Positions 1 to 7,979 of a stretch of DNA of 45,544 bases are shown here, one piece after another. The stretch covers positions 1 to 45,544 of the forward strand of contig UQMU01000019.1 in assembly GCA_900542305.1 (NCBI GenBank), read 5' to 3'. This stretch comes from an uncultured Collinsella sp. GTDB lineage: Bacteria; Actinomycetota; Coriobacteriia; Coriobacteriales; Coriobacteriaceae. The position numbers and the translations under genes were made by a program. The notes below the pieces were generated by a model. That model made no database searches and had not been told where the DNA came from. It saw nothing but the letters and a program-made list of their open reading frames with translations. Positions within the stretch are counted from its first letter, which is position 1. The number at the start of each line of letters is the position of its first letter.

Positions 1-16
1 TCCGCACATGTGCGGA
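1..16. repeat. 16-bp perfect palindrome at contig start
   Basis: The first 16 bases are self-complementary (TCCGCACA followed by TGTGCGGA). Positions 68-85 can also form a short GC-rich hairpin. One frame is open from base 1 to a TAG at 91-93, so the tail of an upstream gene is possible but cannot be shown. Confidence 0.5.
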
Positions 17-89
17 TGAATGTGGGAGGTGTTCGGATGAAGTCGATAATCAAGGCTACCGGGAAGGGCTCGCGATTCGAGTCCCCACC

Positions 90-118
90 TTAGCATTTGA
101 ACCATTTGGCACTATAAT
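90..118 (+). promoter_or_regulatory. promoter of the PTS EIIA gene
   Basis: A consensus -10 TATAAT lies at 113-118. A partial -35 (TTAGCA, 90-95) stands 17 bases upstream. The predicted start site near 125 gives a leader of about 43 bases that holds the AAGAGGAG ribosome binding site. Confidence 0.55.
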
Positions 119-167
119 TACCGTAGGCATGCGCACAACGTTGCGCTTAATCAAGAGGAGAAAACGT

Positions 168-704
168 ATGGGTCTGTTTGACATGTTCAAGAAGAAGGCT
201 GAGCCCGCGGCTGCCGCTGCTCCGGCCTCCATCTCTGCTTCTGCTGGCGCCGACGTGCTGTGCTCGCCCGTCAAGGGCAAGGTCATCAAGATGGCCGACG
301 TGCCCGATCCCGTCTTTGGTGGCGAGGTTCTGGGCAAGGGCTGTGCCGTGTGGCCCGAGGACGATCTGGTCTACGCCCCCTGCGACGGTAAGGTGACCGT
401 CACCATGGGTCACGCCGTGGGTCTGCAGTCCGATAGCGGCATCGAGGTTCTGGTGCACGTTGGCGTCGATACCGTCAACATGAACGGCGACGGCTTCGAG
501 GGCTTCGTCAAGGCCGACGACGTCGTGAAGGCCGGCCAGCCCATTCTCAAGATCGACCGTGCCAAGATCGCTGCTGCCGGTTACAAGGACTGCGTCGTCG
601 TGGCCGTGTCCAACACCGCCGAGTTTGCCGATGTCGAACTCGCCGTCGAGGCCGACTCCGCTGTCGCCGCCGGTGACGCCATCGTTAAGGTCGTCCGCAA
701 GTAA
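168..704 (+). CDS. PTS glucose-type EIIA domain protein
   Basis: This 178-residue protein is a stand-alone EIIA of the glucose/glucoside PTS family. Such cytoplasmic proteins take phosphate from HPr and pass it to an EIIB domain of a sugar permease. A short N-terminal helix (MGLFDMFKKK) and an Ala-rich linker precede the domain. The two expected histidines are visible: one in MGHAVGLQ near residue 84, and the phospho-acceptor in LVHVGVDTVNM near residue 102. The ATG at 168 is chosen because AAGAGGAG lies 8 bases upstream; the in-frame ATG at 129 lacks one. A strong terminator follows, so the gene is probably monocistronic. Whether it serves glucose, trehalose or a beta-glucoside cannot be read from the sequence, because no permease is adjacent. 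Confidence 0.88.
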   Translation: MGLFDMFKKKAEPAAAAAPASISASAGADVLCSPVKGKVIKMADVPDPVFGGEVLGKGCAVWPEDDLVYAPCDGKVTVTMGHAVGLQSDSGIEVLVHVGVDTVNMNGDGFEGFVKADDVVKAGQPILKIDRAKIAAAGYKDCVVVAVSNTAEFADVELAVEADSAVAAGDAIVKVVRK

Positions 705-730
705 ATTGCGGCATCCAAAGGATGTGCAAG

Positions 731-759
731 GGTGGTCGGGTTTTCCGGCCACCTTTTTT
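731..759 (+). terminator. Rho-independent terminator after the EIIA gene
   Basis: A 9-bp stem (GGTGGTCGG/CCGGCCACC, one G-U pair) with a short T-rich loop is followed by six T residues. Confidence 0.85.
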
Positions 760-845
760 ATTGCACCGCGGGAAAGCGTTTTATTGCACGTTGGGCGGGC
801 TTGCAAACCGTTCGGACGCTAAAACGAACCGACCGTGCCTTCGCG

Positions 846-875
846 TTGCCGAGGGTGTTCATAAGCGGATAGTAT
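846..875 (+). promoter_or_regulatory. promoter of the lipoprotein gene
   Basis: TTGCCG (846-851) and TAGTAT (870-875) are separated by 18 bases. They lie 66 bases upstream of the start codon. Confidence 0.45.
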
Positions 876-940
876 GGGCTTACTTATTACAACGTGCGCC
901 GCGTCCGGGAAGCGCGGTGCCGCTCATTGGGAGGAACAAC

Positions 941-1498
941 ATGAAAAAGAAGCTGCTGCTTGCACCCCTCATGGCCGTCTTGGTTGCATGTGTGGTCGTG
1001 CTTTCCGGCTGTGGAGGTCCTTCGGTTGAGGAGCTCATCACCGAGGATCTTACGACTCAGTTTGACGAGGTCAAGAACGGTGGCGACGACTTCCTCTCTG
1101 GTCTGGAGGAGGCTTCGGGCGACGAGTTCGAGCAGCTGGGTATCGATCCCAAGGAGTATGCCAAGACCTATCTCGAGGGCTTTGACTACAAGATCGGCGA
1201 CGTGACGGTCGACGAAGACAAGGGTGTCGCGACCGCCGAGGTCTCCATCACCTGCAAGTCTATGAACAAGATCGTCGAGGACTTCTCCACCCAGTATCAG
1301 GAGAAGGTCGCTGCGCTTGACACGGTTCCTTCCGATGACGAGCTGTACAAGATGGCCGGTCAGGTTATGGTCGATGTGACCAAGGCCACCGAGCCCAGGA
1401 AGACCACGGTTATCTTCAAGTACACCTGCAACGACGATGGCGAGTGGTCTGCCGACGACTCCGTCAACTCCGAGATGATGGATGCAATGCTGAGCTAG
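941..1498 (+). CDS. secreted lipoprotein of unknown function
   Basis: This 185-residue protein has a lipoprotein signal: MKKK, then a hydrophobic stretch, then the lipobox LSGC, so Cys 24 should be acylated and the rest exposed outside the membrane. The mature part is acidic and looks alpha/beta. It has a segment of helices rich in Asp and Glu (residues 30-80), a DYKIGDVTVDEDKGVATAEV strand region, and a charged C-terminus. The layout resembles small lipoproteins of the DUF4854/DUF5105 type common in Gram-positive gut bacteria, but the family is not certain. The ATG at 941 has GGGAGGA seven bases upstream. The upstream in-frame extension to 722 crosses the terminator and is not real. Confidence 0.8.
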   Translation: MKKKLLLAPLMAVLVACVVVLSGCGGPSVEELITEDLTTQFDEVKNGGDDFLSGLEEASGDEFEQLGIDPKEYAKTYLEGFDYKIGDVTVDEDKGVATAEVSITCKSMNKIVEDFSTQYQEKVAALDTVPSDDELYKMAGQVMVDVTKATEPRKTTVIFKYTCNDDGEWSADDSVNSEMMDAMLS

Positions 1499-1500
1499 GG

Positions 1501-1529
1501 GGTTACGCGGTTCTACGAACCGCGTAACC
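1501..1529 (+). terminator. 13-bp perfect hairpin after the lipoprotein gene
   Basis: GGTTACGCGGTTC and its exact complement are separated by 3 bases, two bases after the stop codon. There is no T-run. The same hairpin, with a different loop, follows hspR at 34474-34501, so it is part of a mobile or repeated module as well as a possible 3'-end structure. Confidence 0.6.
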
Positions 1530-1714
1530 AGTTGACGCTGCGCGCCGCCCAGGACGACAATTTGTCATTCAAAAGGCGAGGCATGACCAGAAGGTCTATG
1601 CCTCGCCTTTTTCATGCCAACTTGTTCGTCCTGGACGTCGCTCGCTGTCCATCCTCTACCTGCGTCGTTGCCATGGTGCGGCACTTGTAGTCATTGGGGA
1701 CGTTCTTAAATGAC
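1527..1714 (+). repeat. long dispersed structured repeat, copy 1
   Basis: About 188 bp closely match 34548-34740. Inside are an outer stem (CCAGGACG 1549-1556 with CGTCCTGG 1627-1634) and an inner stem (14 bp, 1571-1584 with 1598-1611, followed by a T-run that could terminate transcription). It ends with TGGGGACGTTCTTAAATGAC. Base changes between the two copies are compensatory in both stems. Such end motifs resemble REP sequences mobilised by RAYT transposases; no RAYT gene is present here. Confidence 0.8.
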
Positions 1715-1767
1715 CAGGCGGCAGTTGGGGACACTCCTTGTGCCAGCGTTGCATCGAGTGCTTGGGA

Positions 1768-1945
1768 AGATGCGACCCGGTTTTTGGCCGAATAGTGGGT
1801 CGCATTTTCCGGATGGGGTGGGTTGCGGAAAGTGCGACCCGGAATATTGCTCTGAAACGGGATGCGGTTTCCCTGATGCGCCTCAAACGGAAAGCATATC
1901 CCATTCCGGAGCTCCAAAACGGGATGCGCTTTCCGCGCGGAAGAA
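1768..1945. repeat. gap filled with short inverted and direct repeats
   Basis: No gene is seen between 1715 and 1976. The stretch contains TGCGACCC...GGGTCGCA hairpins and several copies of a GGGATGCG-TTTCC motif. ACGGGATGCGGTTTCC recurs inverted upstream of dnaK (29889-29904). Confidence 0.6.
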
Positions 1946-1976
1946 TTGTCGCAGCTGCGTTAAGCAGTGTCGCTCG

Positions 1977-2645
1977 TTACTCGCCCAGAATCAGCGCCGC
2001 TAGCTCGTCCTGGGTGTCCACCACGTAGTCGGCGCCGGCGGACTCCAGCTCTGCGCGGCCGCGGAAGCCCCAGCTGACGCCTGCACTCTTAAGGCCGGCG
2101 TTGTGACCGGTCAGGATATCGACATTGGAATCGCCCACATAGAGCGTGGTCGACGGATCGGCGCCCAGCTCCTCCATCACATGCAGCGTAACAGGCGCCT
2201 CGGGCTTGGGCGGAAACGCATCGACGCGGCCCTGCACCAGCGCAAAGCGCTCGGAACCAAAATACTTCTCGATAAGCGGAGCCGCCGAGACGTGGTCCTT
2301 GTTGGTGAGCACGGCAAGCTGAACGCCCGCGGCGCGTAGGCGGTCGAGCGTCTCGATCGTGCCGGCATAGGGGGCGGTGTGGTCTTCCTTGTGCTCGCCG
2401 TAGTAAGCCCTAAACTCGGCAAGCGCCTGCTCAAACATGCGGCCGTCGCCCGCATACTCGGCGGGCATAAAGCGCTCAACCAGCTTGAGCATGCCGTTTC
2501 CCACCTTGTAGCGGTACTCGTCTACGGCAAACGTGGGCCAGCCGTGCATCTCGCAGGTATGGTTGCCGGCGGCCGCCAGGTCCTCGAGTGTGTTGAGAAT
2601 GGTGCCGTCCAGGTCAAAGATCACATGGGAAAAAGCTGCTGCCAT
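1977..2645 (-). CDS. HAD-family phosphatase, phosphoglycolate phosphatase-like
   Basis: This 222-residue cytoplasmic hydrolase has the HAD motifs in order: FDLDGTILNT (nucleophile and acid Asp, near residue 10), LTNKD (motif II), the Lys in FPPKPEAP (motif III) and YVGDSNVDI (motif IV). The helical cap between motifs I and II is typical of the Gph/PGP subfamily, which dephosphorylates 2-phosphoglycolate or similar small phosphoesters; the substrate cannot be fixed. The start at 2645 is preferred over the ATG at 2708 because AGGAG lies six bases upstream and the domain begins right after. It is the last gene after hypE, 105 bases downstream, and may be co-transcribed with the hyp genes by chance of position. 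Confidence 0.85.
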   Translation of the reverse strand: MAAAFSHVIFDLDGTILNTLEDLAAAGNHTCEMHGWPTFAVDEYRYKVGNGMLKLVERFMPAEYAGDGRMFEQALAEFRAYYGEHKEDHTAPYAGTIETLDRLRAAGVQLAVLTNKDHVSAAPLIEKYFGSERFALVQGRVDAFPPKPEAPVTLHVMEELGADPSTTLYVGDSNVDILTGHNAGLKSAGVSWGFRGRAELESAGADYVVDTQDELAALILGE

Positions 2646-2750
2646 GGGTGCTCCTGCCGCTTGAGTTGTAAAACGCACCCCATGATACTGGGCATGCGTG
2701 CCGGGCATGTTTGGAATCTGAATATCTTTAATAGCCCTGAGCCTTTGTCG

Positions 2751-3785
2751 TTAGCAAATCCTCGGCAGCTGCTCTCCCACGAGCATGTCGAGTATGCGGG
2801 TCGAGCCCCAGCCGGTGCGTACGCGCACGGCGGGGCGGGCGTCCTCGGCAAGCGGCAGCACGCGACCGATGATGGCGGCATTCTCGCCGTAGCGGGCGGC
2901 GCGCATGGCGGCCAGTGCCGCATCTGCCTGTTCGGCCGGCACCACGGCGACCATCTTGCCCTCGTTTGCCACCTGCAACACATCATAGCCGAGCATCTCG
3001 CAGGCTGCCTGCACGTCGGGGCGTACGGGCACGGCATCCTCATCGACCTCCATGGCAACGCCGCTGGCCTGGGCAAACTCGTTGAGCGTGGACGCCAGGC
3101 CACCGCGAGTGGGGTCGCGGAAGCAGCGTGTGTCGGGTGCTGCGGCAAGCACATCGGCAATCAGGTGGTTGAGCGGCGCGGCGTCGCTTTCGATGGTGCT
3201 CGAAAACGCCAGACCCTCGCGCTGACTCATGATGGCGATACCGTGGTCGCCGAGTGTACCCGACACCAGGATGACATCGCCAGGCTGGCAGTTGGCGCCG
3301 CTGAGCGTCACGCCCGCGGGAACCTCGCCCACGCCGGCGGTATTGATGTAGACGCCGTCGGCCCCGCCGCGCTCGACCACCTTGGTGTCGCCCGTGATGA
3401 TCGCCACGTCCGCCTCGCGCGCGGTTTCGGCCATGGTCTGCACGATTTGACGCAGCTTGTCCATGGGGTAGCCCTCTTCGAGGATAAAACCGCATGAGAG
3501 GTAGCGCACGTTGGCGCCCGAGGTCGCGACGTCGTTAACGGTTCCGCACACGGCGAGTCGGCCGATATTGCCGCCGGGGAAGAACTGCGGCGAGACTACA
3601 AAGCTGTCGGTCGACATGGCGATGCGCCCGCTCGCGGGCAGCGCAGCGACGCCGGCATCGTTGCCCTCGAGCGGTTCGGGCGACCCAAAGGCATCCAAAA
3701 AGACCTCATCGATGATGCGTTTCATCATCTGGCCGCCAGAGCCGTGGCCCAACAGGACAGTGCTATCGGTGGCAGTACGGGACAT
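2751..3785 (-). CDS. hypE: hydrogenase maturation protein HypE
   Basis: HypE (344 residues) dehydrates the thiocarbamate that HypF places on its C-terminal cysteine, giving the cyanide ligand of the [NiFe] centre. The sequence shows the N-terminal GHGSGGQMM motif, the PurM/AIR-synthase fold signatures (STDSFVVSP, GDTKVV, RDPTRGGLA) and the invariant C-terminal PRIC, so the acceptor cysteine is intact. Length is normal for the family. It follows hypD after 84 bases, which can form a small hairpin, in the order hypF-hypC-hypD-hypE. Confidence 0.96.
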   Translation of the reverse strand: MSRTATDSTVLLGHGSGGQMMKRIIDEVFLDAFGSPEPLEGNDAGVAALPASGRIAMSTDSFVVSPQFFPGGNIGRLAVCGTVNDVATSGANVRYLSCGFILEEGYPMDKLRQIVQTMAETAREADVAIITGDTKVVERGGADGVYINTAGVGEVPAGVTLSGANCQPGDVILVSGTLGDHGIAIMSQREGLAFSSTIESDAAPLNHLIADVLAAAPDTRCFRDPTRGGLASTLNEFAQASGVAMEVDEDAVPVRPDVQAACEMLGYDVLQVANEGKMVAVVPAEQADAALAAMRAARYGENAAIIGRVLPLAEDARPAVRVRTGWGSTRILDMLVGEQLPRIC

Positions 3786-3869
3786 ATCGAAAACTCCAAT
3801 CGAGGACGGAATTATATGGGTGAGGTGCAGCGTCGACCGGCCCGCCGTTCGTTAGAGCGGCGGAACCCA

Positions 3870-4982
3870 TTAGCATCGGTAGCGGAAATATGCTGCACAG
3901 CTGCCCTCGGAACTCACCATGCAGGGGCCGACGGGATGCTCGGGTGTACAAGCTTGGCCGAACAGAGGGCAGTCGCTCGGCGTAATGGCCCCGCGCAGCA
4001 CGTCGCCGCAGCGGCACCCACGCGGCTCGACCGTCGTCTCAACGGGCACGTCAAAGCGAGTGCGGGCATCAAAGCGCGAGAACTCGGGGCGGATGGAAAG
4101 GCCCGAGTTGGCAATCGGCCCCAGCCCGCGCCACGTGGTGTTGCATGGCTCAAACACCTGCTCGACCAGCTGGCGCGCAACGGGGTTGCCGTCTGCGTTG
4201 ACGCCACGGCGGTAGGCGTTGTCGATCGCCGGCCTGTTCTCGACAACCATCTGGACCAGCATGCAGATGCCCTGCAGGATATCGACCGGTTCAAATCCCG
4301 TGACCACACCCGGGGTATTGAACTCGTCGACCAAAAAGCTAAAGGGCGCCAGGCCCGTGATGGTGGCGACGTGGCCCGGCAGGATAAAGCCGTCGATAGT
4401 GGTCTCGGGATCGTTGGCGATGGCGCGCAGCGCCGGCGGCGTGGTCTTATGGGCACAGCAGACCGAGAAGTTCTGCAGCCCGCGCGCGTCTGCCTCCAGG
4501 ATGGCGGCGGCGATGGTAGGCGTCGTGGTCTCAAAGCCGACGCCCATAAAGATGACCGGGCGATCGGGGTTGTGTTCGGCGATATCGAGTGCATCGAGCG
4601 GGGAGTACACAATGCGAATATCGCGCTCCGCCGCCTTTTGCGCGGCGAGCGAGGTAGACGACCCGGGCACGCGCATCATGTCGCCAAAGGTGGTGATGAT
4701 GGCGCCGTCCATCTTGGCGAGCGCGATTGCATGGTCGATATCGCGGTTGGCGGTAACACAGACGGGGCAACCCGGACCGCTCAGCAGTTTGAGCCCGGCA
4801 GGCATAATGGAGCGAAAGCCATAGCGACCGATGCTCACGGTGTGCGTGCCGCAGACTTCCATAAGGTTGATGCTGCGGTTGCCGACAAGCTCATGAATAC
4901 GATCGATGAGCTCGCGAGCCAGCTTGGGATCGCGGAATGCCGAAAAGTCGATACCGGAGCGAGCCGGCTGTCCGGCCGCCAC
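3870..4982 (-). CDS. hypD: hydrogenase maturation protein HypD
   Basis: HypD (370 residues) is the [4Fe-4S] scaffold on which, with HypC, the Fe(CN)2CO group of [NiFe]-hydrogenase is assembled. The family motifs are all visible: EVCGTHTVSIGRYG, LLSGPGCPVCVT, GFETTTP, and the C-terminal cysteine cluster CRCGDVLRGAITPSDCPLFG with further Cys residues. The start is GTG; its first G is the last base of the hypC stop codon, so translation is probably coupled to hypC. Confidence 0.96.
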   Translation of the reverse strand: MAAGQPARSGIDFSAFRDPKLARELIDRIHELVGNRSINLMEVCGTHTVSIGRYGFRSIMPAGLKLLSGPGCPVCVTANRDIDHAIALAKMDGAIITTFGDMMRVPGSSTSLAAQKAAERDIRIVYSPLDALDIAEHNPDRPVIFMGVGFETTTPTIAAAILEADARGLQNFSVCCAHKTTPPALRAIANDPETTIDGFILPGHVATITGLAPFSFLVDEFNTPGVVTGFEPVDILQGICMLVQMVVENRPAIDNAYRRGVNADGNPVARQLVEQVFEPCNTTWRGLGPIANSGLSIRPEFSRFDARTRFDVPVETTVEPRGCRCGDVLRGAITPSDCPLFGQACTPEHPVGPCMVSSEGSCAAYFRYRC

Positions 4983-5242
4983 TAGTAAGCCTCCGCCGGG
5001 TTGGTGGCCAGCTGGTCTTCTTCGACCAGTTCGGTCATGGTGTTGACCAGGTCGAGCGTCTCCTGCGCCTCCTGCTCGTCGACAATCTGAATGCCAAAGC
5101 CGGCGTGCACGAGAATATAGTCGCCTACCTGTGCCGTCGGCACGAGGCGCAGCGAAACGGGGCGCTCGATGCCCATCATGTCGACGGTCGCCTTAAGGTC
5201 GTCGTCGCGTTTGACCACTTTACCGGGAACGGCAAGGCACAT
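4982..5242 (-). CDS. hypC: hydrogenase assembly chaperone HypC
   Basis: HypC/HupF family chaperone (86 residues). It begins MCLAVPGKV, so the essential Cys 2 that holds the iron ligand group is present. It carries the cofactor between HypD and the hydrogenase large-subunit precursor. AAAGGGGAA stands upstream of the ATG. The gene overlaps hypD by one base. The 131-base gap to hypF shows no clear promoter. Confidence 0.95.
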   Translation of the reverse strand: MCLAVPGKVVKRDDDLKATVDMMGIERPVSLRLVPTAQVGDYILVHAGFGIQIVDEQEAQETLDLVNTMTELVEEDQLATNPAEAY

Positions 5243-5373
5243 AATGTTCCCCTTTTATACGTTTTGCGCTGGATAGGCGCCTAATTACCCATCAGTTGAT
5301 GGTAGCGCTCGCGGGAGTCACGAGCAAACGCGTTACACCTGTGAGACGGCGGCGCGCAGACTGGCAAAACAGC

Positions 5374-7842
5374 CTATCGCGATGTTGTCTGCGCAAGACG
5401 AGCGCTTGCGACCGCCGCCTGGCCGTAGGCGATGCAGCCGTCATTGACGGGTGCGGTGTGGGGGACAAGGACAGTAAGGCCTGCGCTTTTGAGCTCGCGG
5501 GTGAGGAACTGAAGCAGGAGTCGGTTCATGAACACGCCGCCCGAGAGCACGACGGTGTCGATGCCTTCACGGACGCAGATCTCGCTTGCGATGCGGGCCG
5601 ACGCGCGTGCGATGGTGACATGGAAGTCGAGCGCGAGCTTGCCGGCGGGCACGCCGGTCCTGATTCCCTCCAAAAGCGCCTCAAAAAGCGGTCTGGAGTT
5701 CAGAACATGGCAGTCGTCCGGACGGGATGATTCGGTTACGGAAAAGCTGGCCATATTGCCGGTGGGGCAGGCACTTTCACTGCTGAGCGCGCGCCAGGCG
5801 GCGGCTTCGAATTCTATGGCGGGTTCGCCCTCGTAGGTTGCCTTGTCGCAGATGCCCAGAATTGCTGCCGCGGCATCAAAGAGACGCCCCATGCTGCTGG
5901 TACGCGGGCTGTTGATGCCGCGCTCGATCATGGTGGCTGTCACGCTGCGCGTTTGCTCGTCGAGGCTGTCCAAAAGCCGAGCGGCGCCTGGGTGCTCGAG
6001 CAGGCCGAGCTCACTGAGCAGGGCAAAGGCGTTGCGGCGGGCATCGCGCACGGAGGCCGCCCCGCCGGGGAGCGCCCAGGTGCGCAAATGCGCGGCGCGC
6101 TCAAAGCCGCCAAGGCTGGCAACAAGAAACTCGCCGCCCCAAATGGTCCCATCGGTACCGGCGCCGGTGCCGTCAAAGGCGATGCCAAGGACGCGCGCGT
6201 CGGTTGTAAGCTGGCCCGCGGCGATAGCCTCGGCCATTACGCTCGCGATATGCGCATGATGGTGCTGCACCTCGACGAGCGGCAGATTGCATTTTCGCGC
6301 CTGCTCGCGCGCCCACTGGCTCGATAGATAGCTGGGATGTACATCGCAGGCTAAGGCGGCGGGCGCCAAGTCAAAGAGATCTTCCAAGCGCGTGCGCGCG
6401 GCGTTCCAGGCATCGAAGGTCCCGCCGTTTTCAACATCGCCGATATGCTGCGACACAAAACAGGTTGCCTCGCCGTTCGTCCCTTCACGCGTGAGCGCAA
6501 TCGTGGCCTTTTGTTGTGGCCCGCAGGCGAGCACGCAGGACGGAGCGCCGTCGAGCGCCGGCAGCGGCAGCGGCTGGGGTGCATATCCGCGAGCGCGGCG
6601 CACGGGCATAACGGCGCCGTCGACCACGCGCACTACAGAGTCGTCGTAGCGCGAGAGGATCGCGCGGTCGTTACCGAGCAACGCGTCGGCGATGCCGGCG
6701 GCAACGAGGTGTTCCCAGGCAAGATCGTCGTCGGTCTCGATGGGCTCTTCGCTCAGGTTTCCGCTGGTCATGACGAGCGCGTGCATACCGCGGGCTTCTG
6801 CCGCGGCAAGCAGCAGATGCTGAAGCGGGGTGTAGGGGAGCATAACGCCGAGCTCGGGCAGGTCGCGCGCGACGGACGGTGCGAGCGCGAGGGCGTCGGG
6901 AGAATCACCGCTCTCGCAAACAGCACGTCGGCGCAGCAGCATAATGGGGCGAATGCTGCCGGCCAGCAAGCCGCGCTCAACGTCGCTGATATGGCACAGG
7001 CGTTCAGCGTCGGCAAGGCTGCGCACCATAACGGCAAGTGGCTTGTTGCTGCGGCGTTTACGGCGGCGAAGCTCGGCTACCGCCTGCTCGTTGGAGGCGT
7101 CACAGGATAGATGGAATCCGCCCAGGCCCTTGATGGCGACGATGCCACCAAGGGCCAGCAGCTCAACGCAGCGGTCGATAATGGCATCGCTGGTCTCGCG
7201 CGTGGTGCCGACGGCCAGCGGCGCGGCGGCTTCGCCCGGCTCATCGCCCACGCTCGCTTCGCGCCACATGATATGCGGCCCGCAATTAAAGCAGGCATCG
7301 GGCTGCGCGTGAAAGCGACGGTCGAGCGGATTGGCATACTCCGCGGCACACTCAGGGCACATGGGAAAACGGTCCATCGAGGTAGCCGCTCGGTCATAAG
7401 GCAGCGATCGGATGATGGTAAAGCGTGGGCCGCAGTTAGTGCAGTTGATAAAGGGGTAGTGATAGCGTCGGTCGGCGGGATCGAACAGCTCGCGCAGGCA
7501 ATCGTCGCAGGTGGCGATATCGGGCGAGACGAGCGTCGTGTGCGCGGTCTGGTCCTGCGATGCTACGATGCGAAAGCCTTGCTCGTCGGCGGCGTTCCAG
7601 CTGGCGGGCGCGAGATCGGCGACATCGACATGCTCTACGCGGGCTGCCGCAGGCGCATGCTCAGAAAGCGCGGTAACAAAAGCATCGAGCGCATCGGCCA
7701 GAGCATGCGCCTCGATATGCACGCCGTCGCCCGCGTTGAGCACCCAGCCGCAAATGCCATGCGCCATGGCCTCGCGATACACAAACGGTCGCATGCCAAC
7801 GCCCTGCACAATGCCCGTCACATGAATATGCACATGTCGCAT
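5374..7842 (-). CDS. hypF: carbamoyltransferase HypF
   Basis: HypF (822 residues) uses carbamoyl phosphate and ATP to carbamoylate the HypE C-terminal cysteine. Domain order: acylphosphatase-like (VTGIVQGVGMRPFVY, residues 1-90), two zinc fingers (CDDCLRELF, CTNCGPRF, CPECAAEY, CFNCGPH, about 110-190), a YrdC-like domain (KGLGGFHL and RRRKRRSNKPLAVM, about 210-390), and the Kae1-like carbamoyltransferase (VQHHHAHIASVMAE, SGGVFMNRLL). The start at 7842 is chosen because AAGGAGGG lies five bases upstream; the ATG at 7857 overlaps that site. The gap to nikR carries a pair of palindromes. Confidence 0.95.
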   Translation of the reverse strand: MRHVHIHVTGIVQGVGMRPFVYREAMAHGICGWVLNAGDGVHIEAHALADALDAFVTALSEHAPAAARVEHVDVADLAPASWNAADEQGFRIVASQDQTAHTTLVSPDIATCDDCLRELFDPADRRYHYPFINCTNCGPRFTIIRSLPYDRAATSMDRFPMCPECAAEYANPLDRRFHAQPDACFNCGPHIMWREASVGDEPGEAAAPLAVGTTRETSDAIIDRCVELLALGGIVAIKGLGGFHLSCDASNEQAVAELRRRKRRSNKPLAVMVRSLADAERLCHISDVERGLLAGSIRPIMLLRRRAVCESGDSPDALALAPSVARDLPELGVMLPYTPLQHLLLAAAEARGMHALVMTSGNLSEEPIETDDDLAWEHLVAAGIADALLGNDRAILSRYDDSVVRVVDGAVMPVRRARGYAPQPLPLPALDGAPSCVLACGPQQKATIALTREGTNGEATCFVSQHIGDVENGGTFDAWNAARTRLEDLFDLAPAALACDVHPSYLSSQWAREQARKCNLPLVEVQHHHAHIASVMAEAIAAGQLTTDARVLGIAFDGTGAGTDGTIWGGEFLVASLGGFERAAHLRTWALPGGAASVRDARRNAFALLSELGLLEHPGAARLLDSLDEQTRSVTATMIERGINSPRTSSMGRLFDAAAAILGICDKATYEGEPAIEFEAAAWRALSSESACPTGNMASFSVTESSRPDDCHVLNSRPLFEALLEGIRTGVPAGKLALDFHVTIARASARIASEICVREGIDTVVLSGGVFMNRLLLQFLTRELKSAGLTVLVPHTAPVNDGCIAYGQAAVASARLAQTTSR

Positions 7843-7860
7843 GCGACCCTCCTTCATCGA

Positions 7861-7896
7861 AACCTGCCAAAAAGGACAGGTTTATTTTGGTAGGTT
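7861..7896. repeat. palindromic repeat, copy 1 of an inverted pair
   Basis: AACCTGCCAAAA and TTTTGGTAGGTT (one mismatch) flank a centre that contains GACAGGTTT. The unit is similar to the reverse complement of 7928-7961. Confidence 0.75.
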
Positions 7897-7927
7897 TTAT
7901 CTGGGAAAACGCAACGCCTTAGTTGTC

Positions 7928-7961
7928 ACTTGCCAAAACAAACCTGTCTGTTTTGGCAAGT
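7928..7961. repeat. palindromic repeat, copy 2 of an inverted pair
   Basis: A 13-bp perfect inverted repeat (ACTTGCCAAAACA) has an 8-base centre. It lies between nikR and hypF, head-to-head with 7861-7896. It could be a REP-type pair, a terminator for nikR or an operator for hypF. Confidence 0.75.
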
Positions 7962-7979
7962 GCGCCGCGGAAAGGCCTG

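Noticed and set aside
1..96. tRNA-like 3' end or tail of an upstream gene
   Set aside because: GATTCGAGTCC recalls a T-loop, but the flanking bases do not form a T-stem and acceptor. One frame is open to TAG 91-93, yet 30 codons with no motif are not enough.
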